Part shown: positions 33,968 to 47,300 of the stretch, piece by piece
How the letters are laid out: every line of letters starts with the position of its first letter
Position numbering within the stretch: the first letter of the stretch is position 1
Source of the DNA: Cryptomeria japonica
Lineage: Eukaryota; Streptophyta; Pinopsida; Cupressales; Cupressaceae
NCBI RefSeq assembly: GCF_030272615.1
Contig: NC_081413.1
Location: 719,655,867-719,719,866, forward strand
Direction of reading: 5' to 3'
Length of the DNA stretch: 64,000 nucleotides
Notes under the pieces: model-generated
Databases searched by the model: none
What the model was told of the DNA's origin: nothing
The model's input: only the letters and a program-made list of their open reading frames with translations
Program-made: the position numbers and the translations under genes

Positions 33968-35490
33968 TGATAGTTCTGATACTTAATATAAGTATAGATC
34001 CAATAGCCAACAAGATGAGAGGGAGGGGTGAATCATACAAACTTAATCATCCATAAAAACATCAGATTCAACCTCGGTAACATATATTTCAGTAATATAA
34101 CCAAAATTGTTAAACATGCAAACTCAAAAGCATATAAACATCATAAACCTCATAACACCAGATTTAACGTGGAAACCCAAATAGGGAAAAACCACTATGG
34201 GATTTCAGACCCACTAAGAAATACACTCTTCTAGAGTATGCTTGGTTAAAAGCAAATCCTGTTAAAGATTACAAACACATTGCTAGATGTGACCCAGTTA
34301 AGGGATTTCCCTCAGATCTGTTAGGATATTCACTTTGTTAGAAGTGACCTTGTTAAAGGATTTCAAACACTCAATCAAAATGTCACCTTACTAGAGGGTT
34401 TTACAAATAAGACTATTAAGTCCACTCGGTTAGGAGATCTTTTGTCACTTTCACAAAATAATAGTAATAAAATCTATCTACAACTTCACATCTAAAATGC
34501 TAAAGCAGATTCCTATTTGTTCAATACAATCTACACATAGAACTAATCTTGTCTATCTGCTGGGCTTCTATACTCTGTTATTCTAACAGGTCTTCAAGCT
34601 TCCGTGCTTGGTAATACTATGTAGCATCCCTGTGCATACACTTGCCCGCATACATTGTTTATCAACAATTTCCTATTTATAAACAATTAGGTAACCACTT
34701 AATCTCCTTGATCACATTTCCCATGATCAATCATAGCCATCAGATCTTCGATCTTGTCTAGGTTCAATGCATCTTTCGATCTGAAAATGTTTTACCCCAC
34801 CTAGGAACTTGCATATTAGTCTTGGAACTTGTGCCAGGGTATTGCGGTTCAATCTGAGCTATAGATCTTCATGTCGACTTTCCATTTCTTTAGATTCGTT
34901 AACAAACTTCATCCATGGCTCACCAATCATTTAATCAGTTCCAGCTCATCAGCTTCCTTCATTAAATAATGCATGTACCCATTTAATGCATTTTGTTATA
35001 GCTCGATTACAACTTGGTAACAACTCGGTGAATACTAAACTTCACTCGGTAGACATTCCGCCTTCATTAACCAATAGCGATAACCTTAGGGTTTACCGAC
35101 TAGGTTCCTTGCTTGATAACATAGTATAGTATTAACCTTTACATTTTACAACATATGTATGATGTTAAAACAATCTAAAACATCATGATCTCATCATTGT
35201 CTGACTCGGTACTAGTTGCCCATTGAATACCTTATTCATCCCTTTATTCATCATATTCTTTCCTGTGTCTTTTATCGACATCTTTACAATCTTCATATCA
35301 TACTTCTCAAGATATGGCAACATCATACTGAATTAGAAAATCAATTTATTGACATAAATGACAAAATAATAATATCAAGACAGTAAAACATCCTTAATCA
35401 GTTATATCCATAATCATCAACAACCTTCTCAATATCCTTATGAAATGCCAACAATCTTTCATTGTCTGTTATAATGCAATATTGCCAACA
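33968..35490 (-). repeat. Copia C 3' LTR (1,523 bp)
   Basis: It runs TGATAGTTCTG...TATTGCCAACA. The minus-strand polypurine tract CCAAAGGGGGAGAT adjoins at about 35491-35505. The 410-bp segment 34658-35067 is single copy here and triplicated in the partner LTR. Confidence 0.9.
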
Positions 35491-35943
35491 ATCTCCCCCT
35501 TTGGCATTGATGGCAAAACCAATTGATTTCACCTTAAAAGATTCAAATTGTTGTGATTCTAAAATGTTGAAATGCTCTCCCCCACACATTAGACTTCTCC
35601 TATTTTCAGTCTTCTTTCCAATCTGTAGTCTGCTCAGTTTTCTTTTAGTCTTCTCCCCTAATAGGTCTTCTTCCTCTATATTAGTCTTTTTCCCCCTTTG
35701 TAGGTCTTCTCCCCCTTTGACAACAATGCCAAAAAGTAAAGAACTAAAACATAATTACTTTCTATAAGAAGTGATTTCCTGCTGTTGTGTATCAACTGAG
35801 TCTCGGTCAAAGCATTTCTCTTCAATTCCTGTTCCCTATAATATTTCCTGTACACCTTTAGAAAACATCCTAAAGTGTATAAATCAGCATCAACTCCCAA
35901 AAGATATTCGATAGAGTCATCGGATTGATGCTTTCACCGAACT

Positions 35944-38900
35944 CGGTCAGTGAGTAGAAGATAGGGGTAGGACCCCTAACTTGCTTCTAAGATATTTAAA
36001 AGTGTCCCTTGGTAGTGGCTTGGTGAAGATATCTGCTATTTGTTCCTTTGTGCTAACATACTCCAACACCACTTTCTTCTCTTGAGCTTCTTCTCTAAGA
36101 TAATGATATTTGATAGATATGTGCTTTGTCTTAGAGTGCATAACAGGATTCTTTAAGATATTAATGGCATTAGTATTGTCACAGAATATAGTTACTGGCT
36201 CGATAACTTTCTCATTTATACCTTCCAACAGTTGTTTGATCCATGCAATGTTGGTACAATTCAGTGCTGCAGCAACGTATTCAGATTCTGCTGTTGACTT
36301 TGAAACACATCCTTGGTTCTTGCTAAGCCAACTCACTAGTCTTTCTCCTAAAAAGAAAGCTCCTCCACTTGTGCTTTTTTTATCATCAATGTTGCCTACC
36401 CAATCAGTATCAGTATAAACTTTTAAATCAAACTCATTTCCTTTCTGATATACTAAGCCATAATCCTCACTGCCTTTCAAGTATTTAAAAATTCTTTTGA
36501 CTGCTATCATGTGTGTTTCCTTAGGATCTGCAGAGAATCTTGTAGCTATACCTACTGCATGTACTATATTTGGTCTGTTGTGAACAACATATTGTAGCTT
36601 TCCAAACATGGATCAGTAAAGTGTCTCATCAACAGATGCAGATTCATCATTCTTTGACAATTTACAGTTGGTAGTCATAGGAGTACTTACTGGTTTTGAT
36701 TCCTCCATTCCAAATTTCTTCAAGATTTCCTTTATGTACTTGGATTGAGTAATGAAAATCTCATTTTTCATTTGTAGTATCTGTAAACCTATAAAATACT
36801 TTATCTCACCGATTAATGACATCTCAAATTCTTTGCTCATTCCATTTCCAAAGTTCTTGCATAAAGAGTCATTGCCACAAAATATAATATCATCAACAAA
36901 TATGGCTGAGATCAGTATTCCATTTTCATCATTCTTCATGTACATGTTGTTGTTCTCAATAGTCCTTATAAAACCAATTTTAATCAAATAAGAGTGCAAT
37001 CTTTCATACCATGCTCTAGGTGCTTGTTTCAAACCATATAAAGCTTTGTTCAATTTACATACTTGATCTTTATTATTGTCTTCAACAAATCCTTCAGGTT
37101 GTTCAATAAAAACTTCTTCTTCCAATATTCCATTCAGAAATGCAGATTTGACATCCATTTGATATACCTTGAAATTTTTGAAAGAAGCATATGCCAACAA
37201 TGTTCTTACTCCTTCAAGTCTAGCAATAGGTGAAAAAGTTTCACCATAATCAATTCCTTCTTCTTGAGCATAACCTTTGCAAACTAGTCTTGCTTTGTTT
37301 CGAATGACCTCTCCTTTTTCATTTAGCTTGTTTCTGAAAATCCACTTTGTACCGATTACATTTTTGTCCTTTGGTCTTGGGATTAGTGTCCGTGTGTCAT
37401 TCTTCTTGATTTGATCAATCTCTTATGTCATAGCATTTATCCAAGCTTCACTGGTAAATGCCTCTTTCACTATTCTCAGTTCAAATTTAGATATCAGACA
37501 TGTGTTATGTCTCAGTTTGTTCCTTGTCATCACTAGATCATCTTTATCTCCTATAATCTAACTTGGTGCATGATGTCGTCTGACATACTTGGATAATACA
37601 AGCTTGGTAGGCTCATTATGATCTTCTTCATCACTCGGTAACTGGATATTTTCTTCATTTTCTTCAATAGTCTGCTCGGTAGGACTTCTTGGTTGAACAT
37701 AGACAAATTCATCATAGTCTTCTGGTTCCTTGGAATTTCCTTCATCATTTCTTTCTGCAAATTAATCAATTTTCACATTTGCACTTTCTACTATTTTGTT
37801 AGATGATTTGATCAGATATTTAAATGCTTTGCTTCTAGAAGAATAGCCTAGAAACGTTCCTTCTTCACTTTTCTGATCAAATTTGCCATTTCTATCATCT
37901 TTGTGAACATAGCATCTACTTCCAAAGATTTTAAAATAACTTACATTAGGTTTCTTATCATACCAGATTTCATATGGTGTCTTCAAAGTACCTTTCTTCA
38001 ATTGAACTCAGTTCAAGGTGTAAACAGTTGTGCTTATTGCTTCTCTCCAAAATGTTTGTGGCACCTTCTTTTCAATCATTAGTGTTCTAGCACAATCCAC
38101 AATAGATCTATTTCTTCTCTCAGTTATTCCATTATGTTGTGGAGTTCTTGGTGCAGAGACTTGTCTTTTAATACCATGATCATTGCAAAATAAGTTGAAC
38201 TCATCAGATGTGAACTCTCCTCCTCTATCTAATCTAAGACATTTCAGTTGTCTTCCTGTTTCATTTTCAACTCTTGCCTTGTACCATTTAAACATTTGAA
38301 AAGCTTCTGATTTTTCTTTTAAAAACATTACTGACATCATCCTTGAATAGTCATCCACAAATAATATGAAATATTTATCACCATAATAACTTTGAACTTT
38401 CATAGGACCACAAAGATCAGTGTGCACTAGATCTAAAATTCCCTTAGAAGTGTAAGACTTACTTGTAAAGCTTGATCTTGTCATCTTACCCATCTGGCAT
38501 CCTCGGCACATAGCATTCTCAGGTTTTTCAAGACTCAATATACCTCTTACTCGATGCTTCTTGCTTATTTTGATCAGATTATCAAAATTTACATGACAAA
38601 ACCTTTTATGCCATAACCAGGTATCATCTAACTTTGCATGCAATCACTTATTCTGAGTTGTGTCAAGGTGAAATGTGTTACCTTTTGTTTGTGTCCTAGT
38701 AGCAGCTAACTTTCCATTCTTGTCATGAACTTTGACAATTCCTTTGTGAAATTCTATTCGGTAACCTGTGTTGTTTGGTTGTGCTACACTCAAAAAATTA
38801 TATTTCAAACCTTCAACCCAATAAACATCATTGCATCTTGCATTATCAAGAAGTGTTATAGATCCTTTACCTTTAACTAGATATGGTGCATCATTACCAA

Positions 38901-40127
38901 ATCTAACATAGCCTCCATCATAATCTTCTAATATAACAAACTTGTGTTTATCTCCTATCATATGATGTGAGCATCCACTATCTATAATCCAAGAATCATT
39001 ATTGTTTATGTGAGATATTAGGGATTTTTCTTCATACCTTTCTTCATCTGATCCATCTTTGATAGCCACATAAACTACTTCCTCTATATCAGTCTCATCT
39101 GATTTATCATCATTAGATTCCTCATCAGCAATTAAACATGTCTTTCTATCTCTTCTTCTGAAGTCTCGGTGTCCTTTGTAATAATTATCTTTCTGTCTGT
39201 CATCTCGGTAATCTCTCTTTTCAGTAAAATATTTGTCAGGACAGTTAGAAGCCATATGTCTTATCTTATCACAATTGAAAAATTTCAAAGGTAGCTTTCC
39301 TTTATACTTACCTTTGCCTCTCGGTAACCTTTTGGTTAAAAGTGCTTCAAACTCTTCTTGCTTTCTGATTTCCTCTTACAGTTTGTGTACTGCCTCCATG
39401 TTCTTATGAAATCTTTCACTTGCTCCACTATGATCTCCTTCAGAGTCCTTATACTTTCTTTCATTGAAATCATTAGATTCATCAAGATGAAAATAACTAA
39501 ATGCAGATTCAACTTTATTTACCAAAGATCCACTGTTATCAAAATTACTTAACTCAAATGCATGTAGCTTACCAATAGTAGCATCTAAAGAAACTGGCAT
39601 ATTAGGTACAGACCTAAATTCATTGATTGCAGAGACTCGGATTGCATAAGCTGGTAGAAAGGTTCTTAACAACTTGTTATATCCTTTTCTTCAATAGGTC
39701 TACCTACTCCTTTGATTTGATTGACAATCTCCTTTAGTCTTGTACTGTACTGAGTTATGTTCTCACCTTCATTCATCCTCATAGATTCAAGTTGTCCTCT
39801 TAGACTATATACTTTTTCTCTTTGAACATGTTCATCTCCTCCATATACTGATATGAGCTTATCCCACATTGCCTTTGCATCATTACAGCCTTCTAGATCA
39901 TTAAACTCTAAGTTGGTCAATGTAGATGTTATTTCAATCATTGCTTGATTATATTCTTACTTTGCCTTTATCTCTTCCATACTCAATGGATATGTGCTTG
40001 GTGTGACAAAATCATTCTCCAGATAGTATACAACAAATTCTCCAACTCCTGATAGATGTAGCTTCATCCTTTTCTGCCATGTAGAGAAACTTGACTTGTT
40101 CAGCTTCAGTGCATCCCTCTTATACAT
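35944..40127 (-). pseudogene. Copia C gag-pol polyprotein, broken by stops and frameshifts
   Basis: Read on the minus strand from about 40127: gag (KSSFSTWQKRMKLHL; CNDAKAMWDKLISVYGG), zinc knuckle at about 39280 (FNCDKIRHMASNCP, first Cys position altered), protease (WIIDSGCSHHM), integrase (WLWHKRFCHVNFDNL; HTDLCGPM; FVDDYSRM; RTPQHNGITERRN), reverse transcriptase ([36 protein letters not shown]), RNase H (STSGGAFFLGERLVSWL; STAESEYVAA; ADIFTKPLP). Open segments are 39941-39666, 39672-39376, 39288-38644, 38643-38008, 38001-37762, about 37430-36613 and 36609-35947. Most breaks are single stops, several at positions where Gln or Arg is expected, plus a frame change in gag at about 39670. Confidence 0.9.
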
Positions 40128-40177
40128 CTTTGGATCTTTAACTCAAGTGCCTTTAAACTTTCCTTCTGGAGTCCAAT

Positions 40178-40189
40178 GCTCTGATACCA
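40178..40189 (-). other. Copia C primer-binding site
   Basis: On the minus strand this is TGGTATCAGAGC, an exact match to the initiator-Met tRNA primer site, two bases from the 5' LTR end (40192). Confidence 0.93.
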
Positions 40190-40191
40190 AT

Positions 40192-42564
40192 TAATAGTTC
40201 TGATACTTAATATAAGTACAAATCCAATAGCCAACAAGATGAGAGGGGGGGGTGAATCATACAAACTTAATCATCCATAAAAACATTAGATTCAACCTCG
40301 GTAACATATATATTCAGTAATATAACCAAAACTATTAAACATGCAAACTCAAAAGCATATAAACATCATAAACCTCATAACACCAGATTTAACGTGGAAA
40401 CCCAAATAGAGAAATACCACTATGGGATTTCAGACCCACTAAGAAATATACTCTTCTAGAGTATGCTCAGTTAAAAGTAAATCCTGTTAAAGATTACAAA
40501 CACATTGCTAGATGTGACCTGGTTAAGGGATTTCCCTCAGATCTGTTAGGATCTTCACTTTGTTAGAAGTGACCTTGTTAAAGGATTTCAAACACTCAAT
40601 CAAAATGTCACCTTGCTAGAGGGTTTTACAAATAAGACTGTTAAGTCCACTCGGTTAAGAGATTTTCTGTCACTTTCACAAAATAACAGTAATAAAATCT
40701 ATCTGCAACTTCACATCTAAAATGCTAAAGCAGATTCCTATTTGTTCAATACAATCTAGACATAGAACTAATCTTGTCTATCTGTTGGGCTTCTATACTT
40801 TGTTATTCTAACAAGTCTTCAAGCTTCTGTGCTCGGTAATCACTATGTAGCATCCTTGTGCATACACTTGCCCGCATACATTGTTTATCAACAGTTTCCT
40901 ATTTATAAACAATTAGGTAACTGCTTAATCTCCTTGATCAAATTTCCCATGATCAATCATAGCCATCAGATCTTAGATCTTGTCTAGGTTCAATGCATAT
41001 TTCGATCTGAAAATGTTTTACCCTACCTAGGAACTTGCATATTAGTCTTGGAACTTGTGCAAGGGTATTGCGGTTCAATCTAAGCTGTAGATCTTCATCC
41101 TGACTTTCCATTGCCTTATATTCGTTAACAAACTTCATCCACAGCTCACCAATCATTTAATCAGTTCCAGCTTATCAGCTTCCTTCATTAAATAATGCAT
41201 GTAACCATTTAATGCATTCTGTTATAGCTCGGTTGCAACTCGGTAACAACTCGGTGAATACTAAACTTCACTCGATAGACATTCCGCCTTCATCCTGCAT
41301 ACATTGTTTATCAACAGTTTCCTATTTATAAACAATTAGGTAACCACTTAATCTCCTTGATCACATTTCCCATGATCAATCATAGCCATCAGATCTTCGA
41401 TCTTGTCCAGGTTCAATGCATCTTTCGATCTGAAAACATTTTACCCCACCTAGGAACTTGCATATTAGTCTTGGAACTTGTGCCAGGGTATTGCGGTTCA
41501 ATCTGAGCTGTAGATCTTCATCCTGACTTTCCATTGCCTTAGATTCGTTAACAAACTTCATCCACGGCTCACCAATCATTTAATCATTTCCAGCTCATCA
41601 ACTTCCTTCATTAAATAATGCATGTAACCATTTAATGCATTCTATTATAGCTCGGTTGCAACTCGTTAACAACTCGTTGAATACTAAACTTGACTTGGTA
41701 GACATTTCACCTTCATCCCGCATACATTGTTTATCAACAGTTTCCTATTTATAAACAATTAGGTAACCACTTAATCTCCTTGATCACATTTCCCATGATC
41801 AATCATAGCCATCAGATCTTTGATCTTGTCCAAGTTCAATGCATCTTTCGATCTGAAAAATGTTTTACCCCACCTAGGAACTTGCATATTAGTCTTGGAA
41901 CTTGTGCCAGGGTATTGCGGTTCAATCTGAGTTGTAGATCTTCATGCCAACTTTCCTTTGCCTTAGATTCGTTAACAAACTTCATCCATGGCTCACCAAT
42001 CATTTAATTAGTTCCAGCTCATCAGCTTCCTTCATTAAATAATGCATGTAACCATTTAATGCATTCTGTTATAGCTCGGTTGCAACTCGGTAACAACTCG
42101 ATGAATACTAAACTTCACTTGGTAGACATTCTGCCTTCATTAACCGATAGCGATAACCTTAGGGTTTACCGACTAGGTTCCTTGCTTGATAACATAGTAT
42201 AGTATTAACCTTTACATTTTACAACATATGTATGATATTAAACCAATCTAAAACATCATGATCTCATCATTGTCTGACTCGATACTAGTTGCCCATTGAA
42301 TACCTTATTCATCCCCTTATTCATCATATTCTTTCCTATGTCTTTTACCGACATCTTTACAATCTTCATATCATACTTCTCAAGATATGGCAACATCATA
42401 CTGAATTAGAAAATTAATTTTTTGACATCAATGACAAAATAATAATATCAAGACAGTAAAACATCCTTAATCAATTATATCCATAATCATTCAACAACCT
42501 TCTCAATATCCTTATGAAATGCCAACAATCTTTCATTGTCTGTTAGAATGCAATATTGCCAACA
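40192..42564 (-). repeat. Copia C 5' LTR (2,373 bp, internally expanded)
   Basis: It matches the 3' LTR end to end except for two extra copies of a unit of about 422 bp. It starts TAATAGTTCTG on the plus strand (TG tip mutated) and ends GCCAACA. Confidence 0.9.
40874..42140 (-). repeat. Tandem triplication within the Copia C 5' LTR
   Basis: Three consecutive copies, 40874-41297, 41298-41719 and 41720-42140, each start GCATACATTGTTTATCAACA and end near GCCTTCAT or ACCTTCAT. The matching single copy in the 3' LTR is 34658-35067. Confidence 0.92.
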
Positions 42565-42569
42565 AGCAT

Positions 42570-43041
42570 TACCTTTTGAAAAACCAATTTTTAAAAGATA
42601 CTTATCCAATCTTGCATACCAAGCTCTTGGAGCTTGCTTCAATCCATACAAAGCTTTCTTTAACCTGCAAACCATATCTTTGTCATCTATCAAAGAAAAT
42701 CCATCAGGTTGTTCAATGTAAACTTCCTCCTCAAGATATCCATTCAGAAATGCACATTTAATATCCATTTGATATACTTTGTTGTTCTTATGTGCTGAAA
42801 AGGCCAAAAACAATCTAACTGCCTCAATTCTAGCTACCGGTGCAAAGGTTTCATTATAGTCAACTCCTCCTTTTTGAGAATATCCCTTACACACTAGTCT
42901 TGCTTTATTTTTGATAACCTTACCATCTTCATTAAGTTTGTTTCTGAATACCCATTTTGTTCCAATTACATTTTTATCTTTAGCTCGGGCAACTAATGTC
43001 CAAGTGTTATTTTTCTCAATTTGCTCTAATTCTTCTTCCAT
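42570..43041 (-). pseudogene. Copia B reverse transcriptase, N-terminal part
   Basis: The open frame from 43041 encodes [60 protein letters not shown] and [20 protein letters not shown], the standard N-terminal Copia reverse-transcriptase blocks. It is cut at 42569 by Copia C and continues at 33962. Confidence 0.9.
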
Positions 43042-44364
43042 AGCTTTAGTCCAATATTTATCTTCACATGCTTCATTAATTGATGATGGTTCAATTTAAG
43101 AAATAAGACATACCTCTTCATTTGCCAATCTTCCTCTTGTCATAACTCCTTTGTATTTGTTTCCAATTATCTGATCTTCAGAATGATTCAATCTTACATA
43201 CCAGGGTGTCTTTGTTTGTCGTTGTTCCTCGATTACAGTGGAACTTTCAGATGATACCGGTGTAACTAGATCTTCACTCTGTATCGATGGATTTGATGTA
43301 GGTTCATTTGTTAGAATTTTTGTTGTTGGTTCAGAATCTATATACCTTGAAGTTCCTCTGAATTGTTCATCAATCTTTGCATTTGTACTCTCAACAATTT
43401 TCTGCTATCTCTTGTTAAAACATCTATATGCTTTACTCTTAGATGAATAACCTAAAAATATTCCTTCATCACTTCTAGGATCAAATTTCTCAATGTACTC
43501 ATCTCTTCTGATGTAACATTTACTTCCAAATATTCTGAAATATTTAAGAGTAGGAGTAATACCAAACCATAGTTCATGAGGGGTCTTACCGGTTTCACCT
43601 TTGACGTGAACTTTGTTGAATGTGTAGACCGTTGTGCTTACTACCTCTCTCAAATATACATATGGTAGATTTACTTCTAATAACATACTTCTAGCTGCAT
43701 CCAAGATAGTTCTATTTTTCCTTTCAACAACTCCATTCTACTATGGTGTCTGAGGTGTTGATAGCTATCTTCTGATTCCATTCACTTCACAGAATGTATT
43801 AAATTCCTTAGATGTAAATTCACCTCCTTGATCTGATCTTAAACATTTGATTTTCTTACCGGTTTCATTTTCAACCATTGCTTTGAACAGTTCAAACTTT
43901 CCAAGTGCTTCTGATTTTTCTCTGAGAAAAGTAACCCAACACATTCTAGAATAGTCATCAATGATTAGCATGAAATATCTATCACCTTGTAAGCTTTTAG
44001 TTCTAGCTAGACCACATAAATCAGTATGAAGTAAATCAAGAGCATTATTTGATTTTTCTGGAATACTTTTGAAACTAGCTCTAACTTGTTTTCCAAATTG
44101 ATATTCCTTACATACTGTGTTGTGAGGTTTGACAATTTTAGGTAAATCTCTAACTGCCTTAGTAGTACTGATTTTTAACATATAATCAAAATTTACATGA
44201 AAGAGTCTCTTATGCCATAACCAACTTTCATCAATGTGTGCAATCAAGCATGTCTTTTCATTGTTATTCAAATGAAAGATATTACCTCTAGTCTAATTAC
44301 TGGTAGCAATTTCTAAACCAGTTCTATTCATGATTTTGCATTTTCCATTCTTAAATTGTAAGCG
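43042..44364 (-). pseudogene. Copia B integrase and linker
   Basis: Segments 44271-43765 and 43704-43405 carry the integrase: ESWLWHKRLFHVNFDYM (HHCC-type start), HTDLCGLARTKS, IIDDYSRMCWVTFL, RSDQGGEFTSKEFN, then VSTTVYTFNKVHVKG and FRIFGSKCYIRRDE. Short stop-containing gaps at 43705-43764 and 43042-43404 are damaged coding sequence. Upstream, at about 44364, the protease/GAG-pre-integrase frame (NGKCKIMNRTGLEIA) is cut by the LARD-like composite. Confidence 0.85.
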
Positions 44365-47300
44365 TCATGTCAGAATGTTTGTTCTAGGCTAATGTTGGTA
44401 TAAATGATGAGCCACGTTTGAAATTTCAAGGCTCTACCAATCCATTTGATCGGTTTTCAAAAGAGCTCATTTTGCCATCAAATTCAGTTATCCGTAATTT
44501 CAGTGATATATCAGTTAATGTAGCTATTTTTGTGAGTGCACCGTTTGCATCCTATCAGTCTGGTGATCAAAATAAGAATTCAAAGATTTAATATGTATTT
44601 CAAGGTACCTATGTTTCAAATTTGAGGGCCTATGGAGGTCGTTTGATATTTTTGAGAAAGGTGTCATGTGTTGCCAGGACATTGACTTCATCAGGTCCGC
44701 AATGTCGACAAAGCTAGTCGGGCATTTTCGGAAATTAATATCTCTTCACTCGGGACTTGTCTTGAGAAACCATTTGGTACAAGTCATCCTTGTATACCAG
44801 AGTACACGCCTGTCAGATGGCGAGCTCCAAAAAGGTGCTTTGACAGGTTTGAAAATTACGTCTTCACGATTAAATGCGAAAATTGTGGCGTAATTGCCTG
44901 AAGGTTGTAAAATGCGGATTAATGATCCAAAAACGATGCCGATCGTTTCCAGAGATGTGTTTCAAGTTCCTGAATCATTCCAGAGGTCAGTTGCGTGAAA
45001 TCAAATATTGTTTTAGTCAGACCCACTTTGGGGCCCGACCTAGATCATGCCTGTGCCTTATTATTTTATTGGCGACTTGGCCGTTTAAGCAATTCCAGAA
45101 TGATATTGACATCCATAGTTGGAGTAGATTACTTGTAAGTTTTCCAGGAGAGAGTAATGAAAGAATGAGAATACACTTGAGGCTAGAGCTATTAAATAAA
45201 TTTGATGAGGAACACCAGGTTGGAGCATAGCACCAACAATGCATTTGGAACTTTCTTTTTACCATTTGCGGATAAAATCAAAGCAGCAAATGTAGTGAAG
45301 GCAATTAAAAGTCAATGCAAATATGTTAGCAACTGCAAACCATCATTCCTTGTGCGGCAAACAAACTGGAAAGAAGAACATTGCATTGAAGAAGTTATGT
45401 TAAAATGCCAATGCAAAGCAAAAGCAAACAGAAGTGTGTGGTATGCAAAAGGGGGCAGCATGTTAAATGACAACAAAACACCAGCACTCTCCCTCCCATC
45501 TATGAACAACAATTATAATTATCAAGTAAATGCACAGAGGCAGCGTTGAAGACCAAATGCATTGGTAAAGCATATGGAGTGGCAGCATAGCAATAAAGGG
45601 GGTCATTTAAATTGTAGAACAAATGCAATGTGCAGAAATGGAAACATTTAAACAAATGCAATATTGGTAGTTTTAAATGTCATTCTCCTCCCCCACGTTA
45701 AACATAAAGCCTCCCAGCAATTTATTAACCAGAATTATCCTTTGTGCTGAGCATGTTGAAAAGATAATAAAACTCCAGCCAATGCTTTGGTAGCTCCTTC
45801 TTGCAAATGTCATGTGGCATTACAAGGCATTTAAACCTTCAACCAATTAAAACTAGTGGTAATTTCCCCTCTGCGTGGCTGTTTGGAGGCTAATGTTGTT
45901 TTATTAACAGCAAATGGAAAATGCAAATGGCAATGTGGTTGGTAAAAGACTTCTTTCCTCCAGTGTGTGGTATGGTGAAGGGGCAACAACAGCTTCAACA
46001 AATGGCAATTTCAATGCCATTCAAACTCCCTCACAATGCTAGTTGGGCGTTGAAGTTTCGAGATTTATGCAAATGGAATATGGGCAAAAGCTAGTGAAAC
46101 ATGGAACAAGTCAAGTAGAAGCAATTGCTCACGTGGTTTAAGAGTGTAGTAGCCAATGCAAACAACAGTCTGGCAGCCCCCTTTCACATGGCATGTTTGA
46201 AGCCACATAAAATAGAAAGGAGCCATTATAAACCTCAACAAATGCATTAGAAGGCATCAAGCCCATTGAAATGGTGTGGAGAAGGCGTTTTAATCCTTCA
46301 GCAAATGAAATTAGAAGCAAATGCAAAAACCAGCCGCCATTAAAACTCAGGGAGAACCTTCAAAATGCATTTTTGGGCAAAACTGTATTATCCCACATTG
46401 GTGGTGGGAGGGAAAGTTTTAATATTTATAACTAAATCCACACTCATCTAATATGTCTAAGCCATAAAGGCTTTTGACGGATGGTGCTTGATGGCACCCA
46501 AGGTAGGCCCACGCGCGGGCCTGGATCCCGAGGCGATGGAGGAGGTGACTGAGCGACGACTAGGTGGACCCCACACAGGAATGCTTCCCGAGGGAGATAG
46601 GTAAAATCTTGCAGAGGAAGGTCGGCTTAACGAGTGAGCAAGTTTGAGATGGATCAACAGTGCGCGCTATTTCGCGAAAGGAAAATGCACGTGAGTTACA
46701 CCCTGCGAAGTTGCGAAATCCAGGTGGCGGGTAAAGTCAAATGTCCAGCAGGCGGGTCCCAGTGAGGTGATAGCAATGTGGCACACAGTTGGCACACAGG
46801 TGGCAGTACAGTGGCGATGACGTGGCACTCAGGTGGTGTACACGTGGCGGCCAAGTGGCAGTGATGAGGTGTCATCCCAGGTGGCGTCTGATCAACCCCA
46901 TCGACCAATCGGAGGCCGCCACGAGGCAAGGCGTAAGAGCACATTAGAGGCAAAAAATGAAAATTAAAATGAGTAAGTGATATAGTCTAAACTATATTAA
47001 ATAATTCAAAAATTTAAATGATGTGCACATTGGGGAATTAATTCGCCCAGGGTCTAAATTTTGGCCAAAATATAAAGTGTTATATGTTTTCGGAAAGCTC
47101 TCGGAGTGAGGAATCCGATTATGGGGTTAATTTTGACAAATGTGGGATATTGTAGAAGCAATTTCCATGGGAACAAAATTCAGTTAGAAAGGAGACACTT
47201 GGTAATTCAGTTGCAGATTTGATTTGGTTCCCTCTCCTTTTTATTCCCAATTCTTCTCAGTTGTAAGGGTTCCAGAAATTTGGAGAATGGCTCCATTTTT

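Larger units (their letters stand above)
33968..42564 (-). mobile_element. Copia C, complete but decayed LTR retrotransposon (8.6 kb) inside Copia B
   Basis: The plus-strand ends are TGATAGTTCTG and GCCAACA, with target duplication AGCAT at 33963-33967 and 42565-42569. It has both LTRs, an initiator-Met primer site and a polypurine tract, with gag, protease, integrase, reverse transcriptase and RNase H in Copia order. Removing it rejoins the Copia B reverse-transcriptase frame. The LTR lengths differ (1,523 and 2,373 bp) because the 5' LTR contains an internal triplication. The paired LTRs differ by a few percent by eye. Confidence 0.9.

Noticed and set aside
40953-42007. Repeated ORFs of 67-75 codons (LNRNTLAQVPR...)
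   Set aside because: They arise from the triplicated LTR segment, have no upstream gene structure, and alternate in strand.
45017-45549. ORFs of 82-118 codons recurring in each 6.7-kb unit
   Set aside because: They lie in the LTR, overlap on both strands, and are not all kept open among the three copies, so they look like chance frames.
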